A stretch of DNA of 64,000 bases from positions 1-64,000 of the forward strand of contig WHVD01000086.1 of assembly GCA_015178975.1 (NCBI GenBank), written 5' to 3'. Positions 11,767 through 21,989 of the stretch are shown here, piece after piece; within the stretch, counting starts at the first letter, position 1; each line of letters opens with the position of its first letter. Source of the stretch: Hysterangium stoloniferum. Its lineage: Eukaryota; Basidiomycota; Agaricomycetes; Hysterangiales; Hysterangiaceae. The translations under genes were made by a program, and so were the position numbers. The notes below the pieces were generated by a model. It did not search any database. It had not been told where the DNA came from and worked only from the letters and a program-made list of their open reading frames with translations.

Positions 11767-12840
11767 TGGGCTCGGTTCTCTGAAGGAGGCCTTCAGGTTG
11801 TTGCTTGCCCAGCTGGCGACAACTCGTCGCCAAAGGTTATTCAGTATTCCGTTGAATAACCGATAATTTATTTTGGTGTATTATCTTGTTTCATCCTCAA
11901 ATGCGCAGTGAACAATCTATGTGTATATTAGTACTGTCCTACCTCGAAGCTGCGGTGTTAGCTACCAGTAGATAGTGTCCTTGGTGTAATGTCAGACTGA
12001 CAATGCAGAAATTTTCAAAATCCACAATTGGTCGGATAGTTCGGGGGCACTGTGTGAAGGTTAACAAGATCAGGTACCTTTCCGCACATAGTATTCGCCT
12101 TCAACCAGACCTTCCGTATTGACGTCCATACGTGCTCTCGCCACGATTATTCTGCCTTCACTGTGCATTGACGCATACCCCACCATCTGGCATAATTATT
12201 GGACGACAAGCTGATGTTAAAATCACTTTCCACACTATAATATTGTTGGTCCCACCAAACCCATCGTTTAAACTGCTGAAGCAAAGGTCTGATGAAAATT
12301 AGCAACACAAGTCTAAGTGTGCCAATAATATTAGTCCAAAGTAAAGGGATTTATAGAAGTATTTCTGAAGATATAATAGTTGTTCTTTATCACAGAAATT
12401 GACAGAAGTATTTCTGAAGATATAATAATTGTTCTTTATCACAGAAATTGACATTAGTTTGAGGAAAGAACAAATATTCGTGGGGTTGGCGTTGAGACCA
12501 TATAAGCATCGAAACTGCCTGTAAGGCTTCACCCGACCTCCCCTCTGTGAAGGGGAGTGTTCCAACATAGCATCAACATACAGATATTCAGGATTTATCT
12601 TAGTTGTCTGTCCACACATAAATACATAATGTCTGCATTGGTGTTTCTTACTCTGCACTTGAAATTAGTGCCACCTGGAGGGATAAAAAAGGATGGTTGT
12701 ACATATGTGAGCATGCATCACATCATTTGGTCGGAAAGCCAAAGGAAAGGGGATATAGATCAGGAAGAACCAATGGTAAAATCAGTGCTGGGAAACCACT
12801 TGGAATTTGGGGTGGCAATAAGCTAGAGTGTGTCATAAAG
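11767..12840. other. Stretch without a recognised gene, right arm
   Basis: Downstream region of the hydrolase. It holds the 50-bp tandem pair at 12358-12457 and otherwise nothing I recognise. Open frames up to 119 codons overlap the tandem repeat and show no protein-family motif. Confidence 0.5.
12358..12457. repeat. Tandem pair of about 50 bp, right arm
   Basis: Mirror of 1393-1492; two head-to-tail copies containing TTTATCACAGAAATTGACA. Confidence 0.85.
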
Positions 12841-12924
12841 TCAATTTTATCAGTATCCAGTACCAGGGTGATCCTCCTGGTGCAAACCTTTTGATCCCCT
12901 AGGTTGGTTATTGGTCTTTGGATG

Positions 12925-13160
12925 ACATAGAGGTGGTGCAAGACTTGCAATAATGCTTGACAAGATCTCAGAGGCCTGGCCAGGTCTAATCTCACTGGAT
13001 AACACTGAGAGTCTTGTTTGAACCAAACTGGTCAGAGATAGGGTTGTCATGTGCATATTGCAGCAAACAACCAAAGTGTTCCAGAGTCAGGAACATAGAT
13101 TCTGCCATCAAGGTGTATATAAGCCACTTGAGTCTTGAGTCATTGGGGGGCTGATGGGCC
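12925..13160 (-). pseudogene. Gypsy integrase-region remnant, right arm copy
   Basis: Matches 14806-15040 at nucleotide level (shared GTGGTGCAAGACTTGCAATA, then diverged). No open frame of note. Confidence 0.5.
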
Positions 13161-13549
13161 ATATACTACATCTCATCTTAATATTCTGTGTATTAATTGA
13201 TGGACATGGGTCAGTATATAGGGATGTTTACACAGAGCACATTCCTGAAGTTCTTAGAGTAAACAGACAAGGCATAGGGATGCATACTATAGGATTTCTC
13301 ATACAGCAAAAATTCATGAGATTACTAGGATTGATCCATAGTACAATAGTACATAGAGTCTAGGCATATTTACAGGAGATGGTTCATGAGATTCATAGAT
13401 GAGATACACAGCCCATGATATTTAGATTATATGGGTGCTGACACAGTGGATATTCTCAAGATTTTTAGGGAACTTATATATTGCATGTATGCAGATTATA
13501 GGGGACATTTTAGGACTGGACAACCTGCTGGGACCAGGGACCTTCATTA

Positions 13550-13812
13550 CATGTCTCCATCACTCCCCTTTTGTGTATGAATCAATGACTTGAAAGTAGG
13601 TGGTTGAAAGTGTGGAGATTGATCGGGCAGGTGCATTGGGGAGGTTGGAGGATTTTGAAAAATTAAATGAGGGTCAAAGGGTTGCATACAATGAAATGAT
13701 GGATGCTGTGATTGCAAGGCATGAAACTAGAGTAGATGGAAAGTGTTTCCTTTTGAATGGACCTGGGGGTACTGGAAAATGATTTGTTTGGAATACTTTG
13801 GCACATGCCTGT
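13550..13812 (+). pseudogene. PIF1-like helicase remnant, right arm copy
   Basis: The frame 13600-13782 has FEKLNEGQRVAYNEMM and Walker A GPGGTGK, then a stop, then a second frame reading FVWNTLAHAC, which is how PIF1-type ATPases continue. A solo LTR interrupts it at 13812. On the far side (14590-14680) the frame resumes with RGKGLIVLCVVS. The gene was therefore already a helicase copy when the LTR entered and later lost its frame. The upstream half (13160-13550) is too decayed to read. Confidence 0.75.
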
Positions 13813-14584
13813 TGTTATGACTGGAAAACCCGCCGGACTCTGGGCACTATATATGTAACCACACCCTACACACACCAGTTATCAGTTTACTGGAATACCT
13901 GCTGGACCCTGGATGTCATCCCTGTCTATCCCCGACCCCGTCCCACACATCAGTCACCAGACTCCGCTTGGAAAATCAGCCCTCTAACTGAGCCCTGTTC
14001 CCATTATGACCTGTCACATTTCGGACTCTGCTCCTGCCCTGTTCCCATTGTGGTCTAATGACCATTTCAGACTCTGCTCCACTCTGTTCCATTCCTAACA
14101 CCAAATTTGGTGTTTACCTATCTCATTTCATGATTACTAGTTTGGATTTCATTATTACTGGATTTGGTATGACATACATTCCACAGTCTATACAGTCTGG
14201 CAGATGTTGTACATACATACAATCCAGTCAGAAAATCAGCTTAGATTTCCCTCTGTAATCTCAGTACATTTTCCACTTTATTCCTCTCTTTGAAACACAC
14301 CACTATTTACCTCATCAGAGCCCATGGTCTCCGACCTATCTATCACTTGACCTCCAACCCATCACTGCCCAACCCCTTGACCTCCACAGGATTCCTGCAG
14401 TTGACTCTCTGACCCCTCAACCCACCAACTACTCCTGGACTCCCTGGGATTCCCTTCCACCCATCTGAAATTGGATGACATGATCTCGTGAGGGCGCAGC
14501 CTATAAGCTGAAGCCAAGTCCTACCAGCTTTCCCACAGGTTTCTCCAGAAACTGTCTGATAAGCTCCATGCACACTCCTTCACA
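13813..14584. mobile_element. Solo LTR-A in PIF1 remnant
   Basis: 772 bp, begins TGTTATGACTGG and ends CACA, flanked by the 5-bp target duplication CCTGT (13808-13812 and 14585-14589). It contains the core CTATAAGCTGAAGCCAAGTC at 14501-14520. No internal region lies next to it. Confidence 0.9.
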
Positions 14585-14589
14585 CCTGT

Positions 14590-14680
14590 TGAGGCAAAGG
14601 ACTAATTGTACTCTGTGTTGTCTCCTGAGCAATTTGTTTGATCTAAGTGTAGAATCAGGAGAGATGATGCAGATTTGGAT
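14590..14680 (+). pseudogene. PIF1-like helicase remnant, continuation
   Basis: Reads RGKGLIVLCVVS, continuing the AHAC stretch from before the LTR. It then loses the frame. Confidence 0.55.
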
Positions 14681-14779
14681 GCATCTGTGATATCATGTGA
14701 CCCCTCAGTTATTTTTGCCCACCACCATGTAAATCAAATTCCACAGGAGGTCTGGTATGGGAAGTCATTTGAGTAGACC

Positions 14780-16986
14780 ATAGGGTTTGTGTCTTTGGGC
14801 TTTGGATTGCATACAGGTGGTGCAAGACTTGCAATAGCTTTTTACAAGCATGCAGAGGGCCAGCCAGGTGTATTCTCAACAGATAATACTAAGAGTTTTG
14901 TTGGATCCATAGTGGCCAAAGATGGGGTGGTCATGAGCATGTTGAAGGACATATAAACAAAGCATTCCAGCATCTTGTACATAGATTCTGCCATCTAGGT
15001 GAATGAAACCACCTGAGTCCTGAGTCCATTGGAGGGCTGACAGGTCATTGGGGTTATTGAGGTGGGAACTAGTGATTGGATCATTTCAGAGGTCTGACAG
15101 GATATCTTGGTGAAATTTCATGATATCCATAATGGTGATGCTGCAGAGTATTGGTACAACTAGTGAAGAGGCTCAAAGGGATGCCATTAGTTGTTCAGAG
15201 GTATAGATAGGTTTGAAATTGTGCAGGTTGACTGCTGCATAATCACTGGTCCCTTCTTTAAGGTAGATGTCCCATCATCTATTCATGGCATCAGGTTTGC
15301 TGCCCAGGTGGCCAGGCCAAAAATGAATCACAAGGTTAAATTGGGAAAGGTATTCTGACCATCAGGCTTGCTGATGAGTAAGAAGTTTAGTTGTGGCAAA
15401 GGATTCTAAATTCTTATGGTCAGTGATGATGTCAATTGGGGTGCCTGAACCTTTGAGGTAATGATGCCAGGTTTTGAACACCTCAAAAATAGGAAGGAGT
15501 TCTTTATCATGCATTATTGAGTTCTGTAGAAGTAAAAGTTCTAGAAAGGAAGTAACTGGGTGAATTTCTCCATCAGAGGTAATAATGGAAAGTATTGTGG
15601 CTAGTCCATAGTCAGATGCATCAGTTTCAATGATTATCAGGCAGTCTGGTTGCCAATGTGTAAGGACCAGCACTGATATAAATGCATCTTTGAGTTGTTG
15701 GAAAGCCATTCTGCATTGGTCTGTAAAAATCCATGGTGTCCCCTTTCTAGTAAGGCAAGTAAGGGGGATGAAAATTTCTGAATAATTGTGTATAAAATGA
15801 CAGTAAAAATTGGCAAAGCTGAGAAAAGACTGAATGTCTTAACATCAAAAGAGCATTTGTCACCACAGGCAAATAGCCTGTGCTTTCAGAGCCTCTGAAA
15901 CACTTCATGAACATGTCCATCATGCTGTGTCAGGTCCTCTGAATAAATGAGGATGTCATCAAGGTAAATGATAATGCAAACATCTAATAGGTCACCAATG
16001 ATGTCATTTATAAAACATTGGAAGGCCACTGGGGCATTAGTGAGCCCAAATGGCATTACCAACCATTGAAAAGAGCCATAACTTGTTCAGAATGCTGTCT
16101 TTCATTTGTCACCTTTGGTGACCCACACCAAGTGATAGGCATGATGCAAATAAATGTTGGTATAGATGCAGGCATTTAGGAGGTCCATAATGAGTGGAAG
16201 AGGGTACCTATCCTTTTTCATGACCTTGTTGAGTCCTCTAAAATCTACACAAAGGCGTAACAAGCCATCCTTCTTTCTAATGAAGAGAATTGGAGTACTG
16301 TGAGATGATGTGGAAGGCTGTATGAAGCAAATATGAAGGTGTTCATCTATAAATTCTGTAAGAGAAGCCAATTCAGATTGTGAAAGTGTGTGCCATCCTC
16401 AAGGTCAATCTTGAGGTCATAGGTTCTATGGGACACTAAAAATGTTGGCACACTGTTTACTGAAAATTTCCACAAAGTCCTGATACTTCTCTGGGATGCC
16501 ATTGAGGTCAACAGTGGCCTTTGAAAGGGTAGTCACATGTGTGGAGAACATCTGGGATCTGTCCATCTTACTGGCACATAAAAACATGTCAGCATTAACT
16601 AAAGAGATGGATGGGGGGTCCATTGTGGAGGGGGTGGCCAGCAGAGCCACCACTATCCTGACCAAAACTGAAGAAGCTGAATTTATGCCATCAAGTGCCC
16701 AGAAAGTAAGATGTCCCAATACCCAGTCAATCAACAGATTGAAGTGGGTGAGCCAATCATATCCAAGGATGACCGCACAACTTGAATCCAACTGTGTCAC
16801 ATAGAATGTGAGCTGCTGAAGAGTTCCACATGGAAAAATGACTGCAAGGTCACAAATTTGGATTATGACACTATTTCTAGTGCCATCAAAAAGTCAGAGG
16901 GGGACCAGATTGATTAATTGGGTTTTGAGCTGGTGTATGATAAGGAAATCTGTATCTATGAAATTGTGGGTTGATCTGAAGTCTAC
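14780..16986 (-). pseudogene. Gypsy-1 retrotransposon pol (protease to integrase), decayed
   Basis: Minus-strand Ty3/Gypsy pol. From its 5' end: retropepsin at 16400-16986 with ALVD followed by FRSTHNFID, where family members have DSGATHNFID, so the catalytic triplet is lost. Next LDSSCAVILGYDWL, the protease C-terminal motif. Then reverse transcriptase (15790-16371) with [12 protein letters not shown] and a YLDD box at 15955-15966. RNase H is at 15362-15709 (TDASDYGLATIL, DHKNLE). A zinc-finger/integrase start lies at 14790-15300 without frame. Integrase core and both LTRs are missing. Frameshifts and stops separate all blocks. CpG is almost absent, unlike the neighbouring hydrolase. The same family occurs at 50.7-54.5 kb and 57.6-59.8 kb. 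Confidence 0.85.
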
Positions 16987-17209
16987 CAAGGTGTTAAGTG
17001 CCATGTCAGGAACTTATTCCAGAACTATTGGGAAATGACTGGGAACTTGGAAACTTCCAAATAGGGTCAGGATGTCAGCTTCAGCTTATGTGCTGTGCCT
17101 CTATGCAAACACTCAAAGTCCTTAATTTCAGAGATGGGAATGTTACACCAGAGGATACAGATATTCAGAGTTCCAAAGAGTTCCAAATATCAAGCATACA
17201 GAGAGAAGG

Positions 17210-18448
17210 TGTTATGACTGGAAATCCCACTGGACTCTGGGCACTAACTTATATGCACCCACAACCTACACACACCAATTATCAGTTTACTGGAAAACCC
17301 GCCAGACTCTGTACGTCATACCTGTCCATGCTTGACCTTCATTACTTCATGTATCAGTCACCGGAATACCCACTGGACTCTGTTCCTGTCTATCTCCAAC
17401 CCTGTCCCATGCACCAGTCACCAGACCCTTCTCAGAAAGCCCAACAGCTCTCTAATTGAGCCCCATTCCCATTATGGTTTTATGACCTGTCATGATTAGG
17501 ACTCCACTCCATTCCATTCCTAACACCAAGTGTGAGGAGTATGCTTTTACCACAGTTTCATTGTGGTAAAACACTCCTTTTATTTTATTTATATTTTACA
17601 CATTCTATTCATATTTATCTATCTTTTATATTCTTTGAATATTCTATCATTTCATTAGTTCGAAGCATTGTGTATACTTGTGGGTGCACTCGGCACCAAA
17701 TAGAAGGAAGACACACTTTTACCCAAGAACCACCACTCGTAAGACATAAACTAGGTCTACTACGAGCGGTGATCAGGGTATCATGTCAGCTACCACATAG
17801 GTAGCAATATCTGAACTATCTACCACTTCTGGCCTCGAACTGTAATAGTCGAGGCCTCCACTCGATCTATCGCACTCATTGACTACGTGTCATCTCGTGC
17901 TCTCTCTCACCCTTTCTCTTATATTGCACCGAATAGGTCAATATCCTTCCTTTCTACTCATTTCTTCATATATAGAACGGTCAGAATCTATCGACTCTTC
18001 ACACCAAGTTTGGTGTTTATTTATCTCATTTTATGTTTGCTAGTTTAGTTTTCATTATTACTGGATTTGGTATGTTATTCATTCCACAGTCTATATAGTC
18101 TGGCAGATATTGTACATACAATCCAGTCAGAAAATCAGCTTAAATTCCCCCCAGTAATCTCAGTATATTTTCTGCTCTATTCTCCTCTTTGAAACATACC
18201 ACTCTTACTCGTCAGAGCCCATGGGCTCTGACCCATCTATCACTTGACCTCTGACCTATTTATCTCAACCCCCCAACCTCTCAACCCACAAACACTGCCT
18301 GGACTCCCCAGGATTCCCATCTGCCCATTTGAAATTGGACAAGATGATCTCGTGAGGGTGCAGCCTATAAGCTGAAGCCAAGTCCTACTGGCTTTCCTGC
18401 AGGTTTCTCCAGAAACCCTCCAATAAGCCCCATGCACGCAACTTAACA
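17210..18448. mobile_element. Solo LTR-A nested in LTR-B
   Basis: Starts TGTTATGACTGG, ends ACTTAACA, target duplication GAAGG at 17205-17209 and 18449-18453. Net length without the inner insertion is about 761 bp. Core motif CTATAAGCTGAAGCCAAGTC at 18364-18383. Confidence 0.92.
17531..18003. mobile_element. Solo LTR-D nested in LTR-A
   Basis: 473 bp, starts TGTGAGGAGTATGC, ends GACTCTTCACA, target duplication CCAAG at 17526-17530 and 18004-18008. It keeps more CpG than the LTRs around it, so it is the youngest of the three. It is the only copy of this family in the window. Confidence 0.92.
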
Positions 18449-18843
18449 GAAGGAAGGAATAAGAAACTAAGTCAATGTCAGATCTAATGTAAAGTACAAA
18501 TTCACGGAAACTAATATAAGTTTTCTCATTATTGTACTACAAACTAAGATCACAATAAGACAGAATTGGAAGTATTCTGAAATGGGAATACAATAAGATG
18601 GACTGAGGGAAATATTCTGAAATGGGAATACAATAAGTAAACAAGTGAATAATTGTCAGTTGACAAGTTACCAAATACAGAACAAAGGTGAGATCCAGAA
18701 GTATGGGAACTATAGATGTTCCATAGTTGGAAGTTGGAGTTGGATATAGAGGCAGGAAGTCAGATTGGAGACTTGGGGCAGAGGTCAGATATTTTGGATG
18801 ATATCAGATATTGAAGTATCTAGGAATGGGTCATAATACAAGG

Positions 18844-19260
18844 CTCTAAAACTAGAAGGGGTGTGTGCTGAAGTTAAGGAGATGAAAAGGGAGTTGGATC
18901 TAAAAGAGTGGATGCATTAAGCTGGAAGGCCATAGTTTGAACAGTTTCTGAGCTTGAGTTTGAATATACATACTGTTAAATTCTAAGCTGGGGAGAGGGG
19001 GTGTGCTCTAGTTGGAAGGCCAATGATGGGAAACAAGTTAATCAGGGGGCCAATGATAGAGATTGTACTAGTTAGGAGGTCCAAATCTATAACTGTAGTG
19101 AAGCTTGGCTTCTTGCACAAACAGTCAGGGTGCTCTGGTATTTCAAACAGAGCAGATAGTATTATATGAGCAAGAGTCAACACTTAGTTTAATTGACCAG
19201 AGGGCTGAATTACTAAGAGTCAAGAGATAGAGGGTTGTGGCTTGCCAAAGACCACTCTTG
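18844..19260. mobile_element. Gypsy-1 5' part and LTR-E fragment
   Basis: 18844 to about 18950 continues Gypsy-1 upstream of the protease on the minus strand. From about 18950 to 19260 the sequence is a reverse, strongly diverged LTR-E copy (matching blocks of 5650-5900). No coding capacity. Confidence 0.5.
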
Positions 19261-19261
19261 A

Positions 19262-19672
19262 GAAGTCCATTACTTTGTGAAAAAATGCGTCAAAAATACT
19301 AGTGTAATTCATAGTCGATTCTTTAAGGGATCATAAATGATAAACAAGGCCGGTTGATTGGAAAATAGGCTCGATATTAACTCTCAACGAGTACACTATG
19401 ACAACGGGTTGACAATGTGTAGGGGGAGGTGTTTAGGGATCAAAACAAGCAGGGCCCAGTAGGGTGGGGTAGGACTTGACCTTGTCCACAAGATAGTCAA
19501 TATTTTAGACAAAAAACAATGCATGGGATATCTTGGAAGCCCACATGCGTTTTCAAATAAAACTCATGGATCGGTAACTTACTCTGCCAAGACTGGCCGG
19601 TGATTTCTTAAACATGGGTATATGTAATCAGGCGCCCCGATCATTTGGGATTTATACTCACCTGAAACTCAC
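19262..19672. repeat. Segmental duplication copy 1, left part
   Basis: Direct repeat of about 44488-44872 (shared AAAATACTAGTGTAATTCAT and most of the following 380 bp). In copy 2 this block runs straight into the effector gene region. Here it is separated from it by the 7.9 kb transposon. It ends with GAAACTCAC at 19664-19672, the left target duplication. Confidence 0.9.
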
Positions 19673-19699
19673 GAGTTATAGGTCGATTGTTACCATTCG
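19673..19699 (+). repeat. Left terminal inverted repeat of the 7.9 kb transposon
   Basis: Positions 10-27 of this end (GTCGATTGTTACCATTCG) are identical to the reverse complement of the right end; the outer nine bases match at five. The following 300 bp up to 20005 hold no gene. Confidence 0.88.
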
Positions 19700-20006
19700 C
19701 GTATGTCCTTCCAGATCTGATGGCATCAAGTGTGAAATCAAATGAGGTCGACTTCACTCCGCTGTAAGGCCCCCAGCCACTTCGTATTTGTCAAAGACGC
19801 AATAAATAATGCGAGCCATGGGTGTTAAATAACATTTCTGGCCGCCTAGATCTCAAGTTGCTGTAATTCTATATAGTCACTTATAAATATGCACAGTCTA
19901 GCCCGATCTCGTAGCATTGAAATATATGTACTTTACAATCTTATTAAAAAAAATTAGAACGATAATAAAAAACGAGAATAGGAGGGTAAGCTGCATGGCA
20001 AGACAT

Positions 20007-21023
20007 TACGCACGATGGCCGCGACAGTCTGCAATATGAGCCTTGAATGCCTTGGGAGGGAAATAAGCAGCACATTCATCACAAAATTCAAGTATATCAG
20101 GGCTTCCATCTTGATCGGTGTCCAAGCTCGACCTGTCGACAGCGGGAGCTGAGCAACGACTATGACTTGGGCCAACGACTATTCCGCCGATGGGACTACT
20201 GCTCGATTGGCTCGAACGAAAATGAGTGGGGGGTAGAAAAAAGGGGTGAGCGTACTTCGTGCTGCTGAGTGACGGCATGGGTTCTGGTCGCACGTTGAAG
20301 TCGGGATCGTGAGGCTGCTTGAATACCAATGCTATTGCTGGTAAGATTTGAAGGTAGTTATTAATTATACAACTGTACTCACCAGCTACCACAGGATGAC
20401 TCGCTGCATATGCAAGAGAAGATCACTTGCGAGTTGTTATAAGTACCCTCCTATGAAGAGGAGTGCGAGGTGGAATATGGTGATATGGAGTAGAAGACAC
20501 CGGCGAGACAGCTGTAAAGATATTAGATTATCTTAGTTGTTACATACACACTTGCAACACACTGCCATCTTTATCCTGTGTGGGATAATCTGCCGCAAGG
20601 TTGGCACTCACCTACTTCTCGTCAATACTGACTAGGCATGATTTAGCAAACGATGTGCAATATATAAGCACTATCCGACTTACCATTTAAGCCGCAATCA
20701 GAGCAGAATGCGTGGGGTTCATCCAGCGATGGTCTTCACCTCTACAAATAGCAATACAGGTGACAACAATGCGCAAAAACACTCGAATTTGATGCGTCGC
20801 ATGTTTAGATAGGCAGGGATACCCTCTGGATAAATGACACGGCCTTGTGACATTGGACTAGATAAGCAGGTTAGAAAAAGATAAACAAAAAGTAAAGCAT
20901 AAGTACTCACTAAGGAAACTCTCATGCCTCATCAAACTCTCAGTCAAAAAAAACAAGGTTTTTAGAATCCTTTTGCAATGTGATGTATTCTGCAAAGAGA
21001 TCTCTCCTCATGGCTGGATCCAT
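20007..21023 (-). CDS. Zinc-finger-like protein, probable cargo or accessory gene
   Basis: A minus-strand, intron-rich gene whose exact model is uncertain. The last exon (about 20370 to 20007) reads from IALVFKQPHDPDF through a Ser/Pro-rich region to CDECAAYFPPKAFKAHIADC and stops. This has Cys-x2-Cys, then His and Cys, as in a C2HC finger. An upstream exon near 20720-20690 gives HAFCSDCGLN, a second Cys-x2-Cys knuckle. A likely first exon starts at 21023 with MDPAMRRDLFAEYITLQKDS; it stays in frame to MRHESFL only if a run of eight T is read as seven. The gene lies inside the 7.9 kb transposon next to its left end, opposite to the transposase, so it travels with it. I do not recognise the family. 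A role in DNA binding is only inferred from the Cys/His pattern. Confidence 0.5.
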
Positions 21024-21239
21024 GGCACGAATTTGTGCACGTGTAGTAGCAGCGCTCAATGCGAGTCAAGAGGGTACATGCAGTTGGCCACCCGCACCTG
21101 TGTCTGTGAGAGAAGTCGAGGACATGTAGATCTTTGTGATATTGGTATTACTGGTGGATGGGGTGGTAGAAAAGGTGACAGAGGTGGTCAGGGAGTTAAA
21201 ATCTATGTCTCTTTATGTATCAGTTAGACAATGCTGAAT

Positions 21240-21989
21240 AATTTTACGATGTCGCACCAATCTCTTTCGACACCCATAGATCCATGACAATCCTATGTAC
21301 TGTATCCCGAATATGAGCGGAAAACATTGAGAGGTTATGAAGAAAATCAGCCGGTGCACAAATATGAAGTGTATAGTACAATCTCACCTTTATCTCCATG
21401 ATAACCTAAAGATCTCCATGTTTCTGTGAAAGAGATCTCCATGGTGTTGTTAATGAGATCTCTGTGTAGTGACTGACTCAACAACGTTATTGAGCCTGTA
21501 ATGACTTCCTAACATTCCTCTTAAGTAAAAATAAAATAAAATAAAATAAGACTGGTAATCACCAGAGCAGTATAGAGTGGCAAGCATGTGTCTTGAATCA
21601 TCCAGATTCCTCCACTCGGCTCTTCAGCATGACAACACCAAGCTTTACAAAATACATGTGAAGTTAAAAAGAAAAGAAAGCCATTAATTCATCATAAAAC
21701 AGTGCACATACCCACATACTGTATATATCACCTTCGTCAATTGATATTGTCAATATTTTAGCCAATATGAGTCAGATAACATCCACAGAGGATGGTATCA
21801 AGGTGAAAAAAAATACTAGACTGCTTAGTCAGCAACACAGCTCAAATCTCCAGTTCGGTACGAGGGATATATGCATGTTAAAACACCTCAGACCTAAGAC
21901 AATTCAGGTTTTTTATAGCAAGATTTATTTATATTATACTTTATTAAGCTATTTATTATTTATTTGTGAGTATTAGACTAACATTGTAA
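21240..21989. other. Intergenic part of the 7.9 kb transposon
   Basis: About 750 bp between the two oppositely transcribed genes. It holds a short AAAAT tract at 21525-21548 and no recognised gene. It presumably contains both promoters. Confidence 0.5.

Larger units (their letters stand above)
7799..13851. repeat. Right arm of giant inverted repeat
   Basis: Mirror copy of 1-6048. From the centre outwards it holds an LTR-E fragment, about 1.7 kb of low-copy DNA, an intact hydrolase gene, a spacer with a 50-bp tandem pair, a Gypsy remnant, a PIF1 helicase remnant and the first 39 bases of a solo LTR. Because both arms include the start of that LTR, the duplication happened after the LTR inserted. 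Confidence 0.95.
16992..18838. mobile_element. Solo LTR-B (outer level of a nest)
   Basis: Starts TGTTAAGTGCCATG, ends GGGTCATAATA, with target duplication CAAGG at 16987-16991 and 18839-18843. After removing the nested LTR-A it is about 603 bp, matching the younger copy at 41610-42175. The Gypsy-1 frame resumes across it as SFRALVD, which confirms a simple insertion. Confidence 0.9.

Noticed and set aside
1..13851. Inverted repeat as terminal inverted repeats of a giant transposon
   Set aside because: The arms end inward within an LTR-E repeat and contain older nested repeats; no target duplication or transposase in the 1.75-kb spacer.
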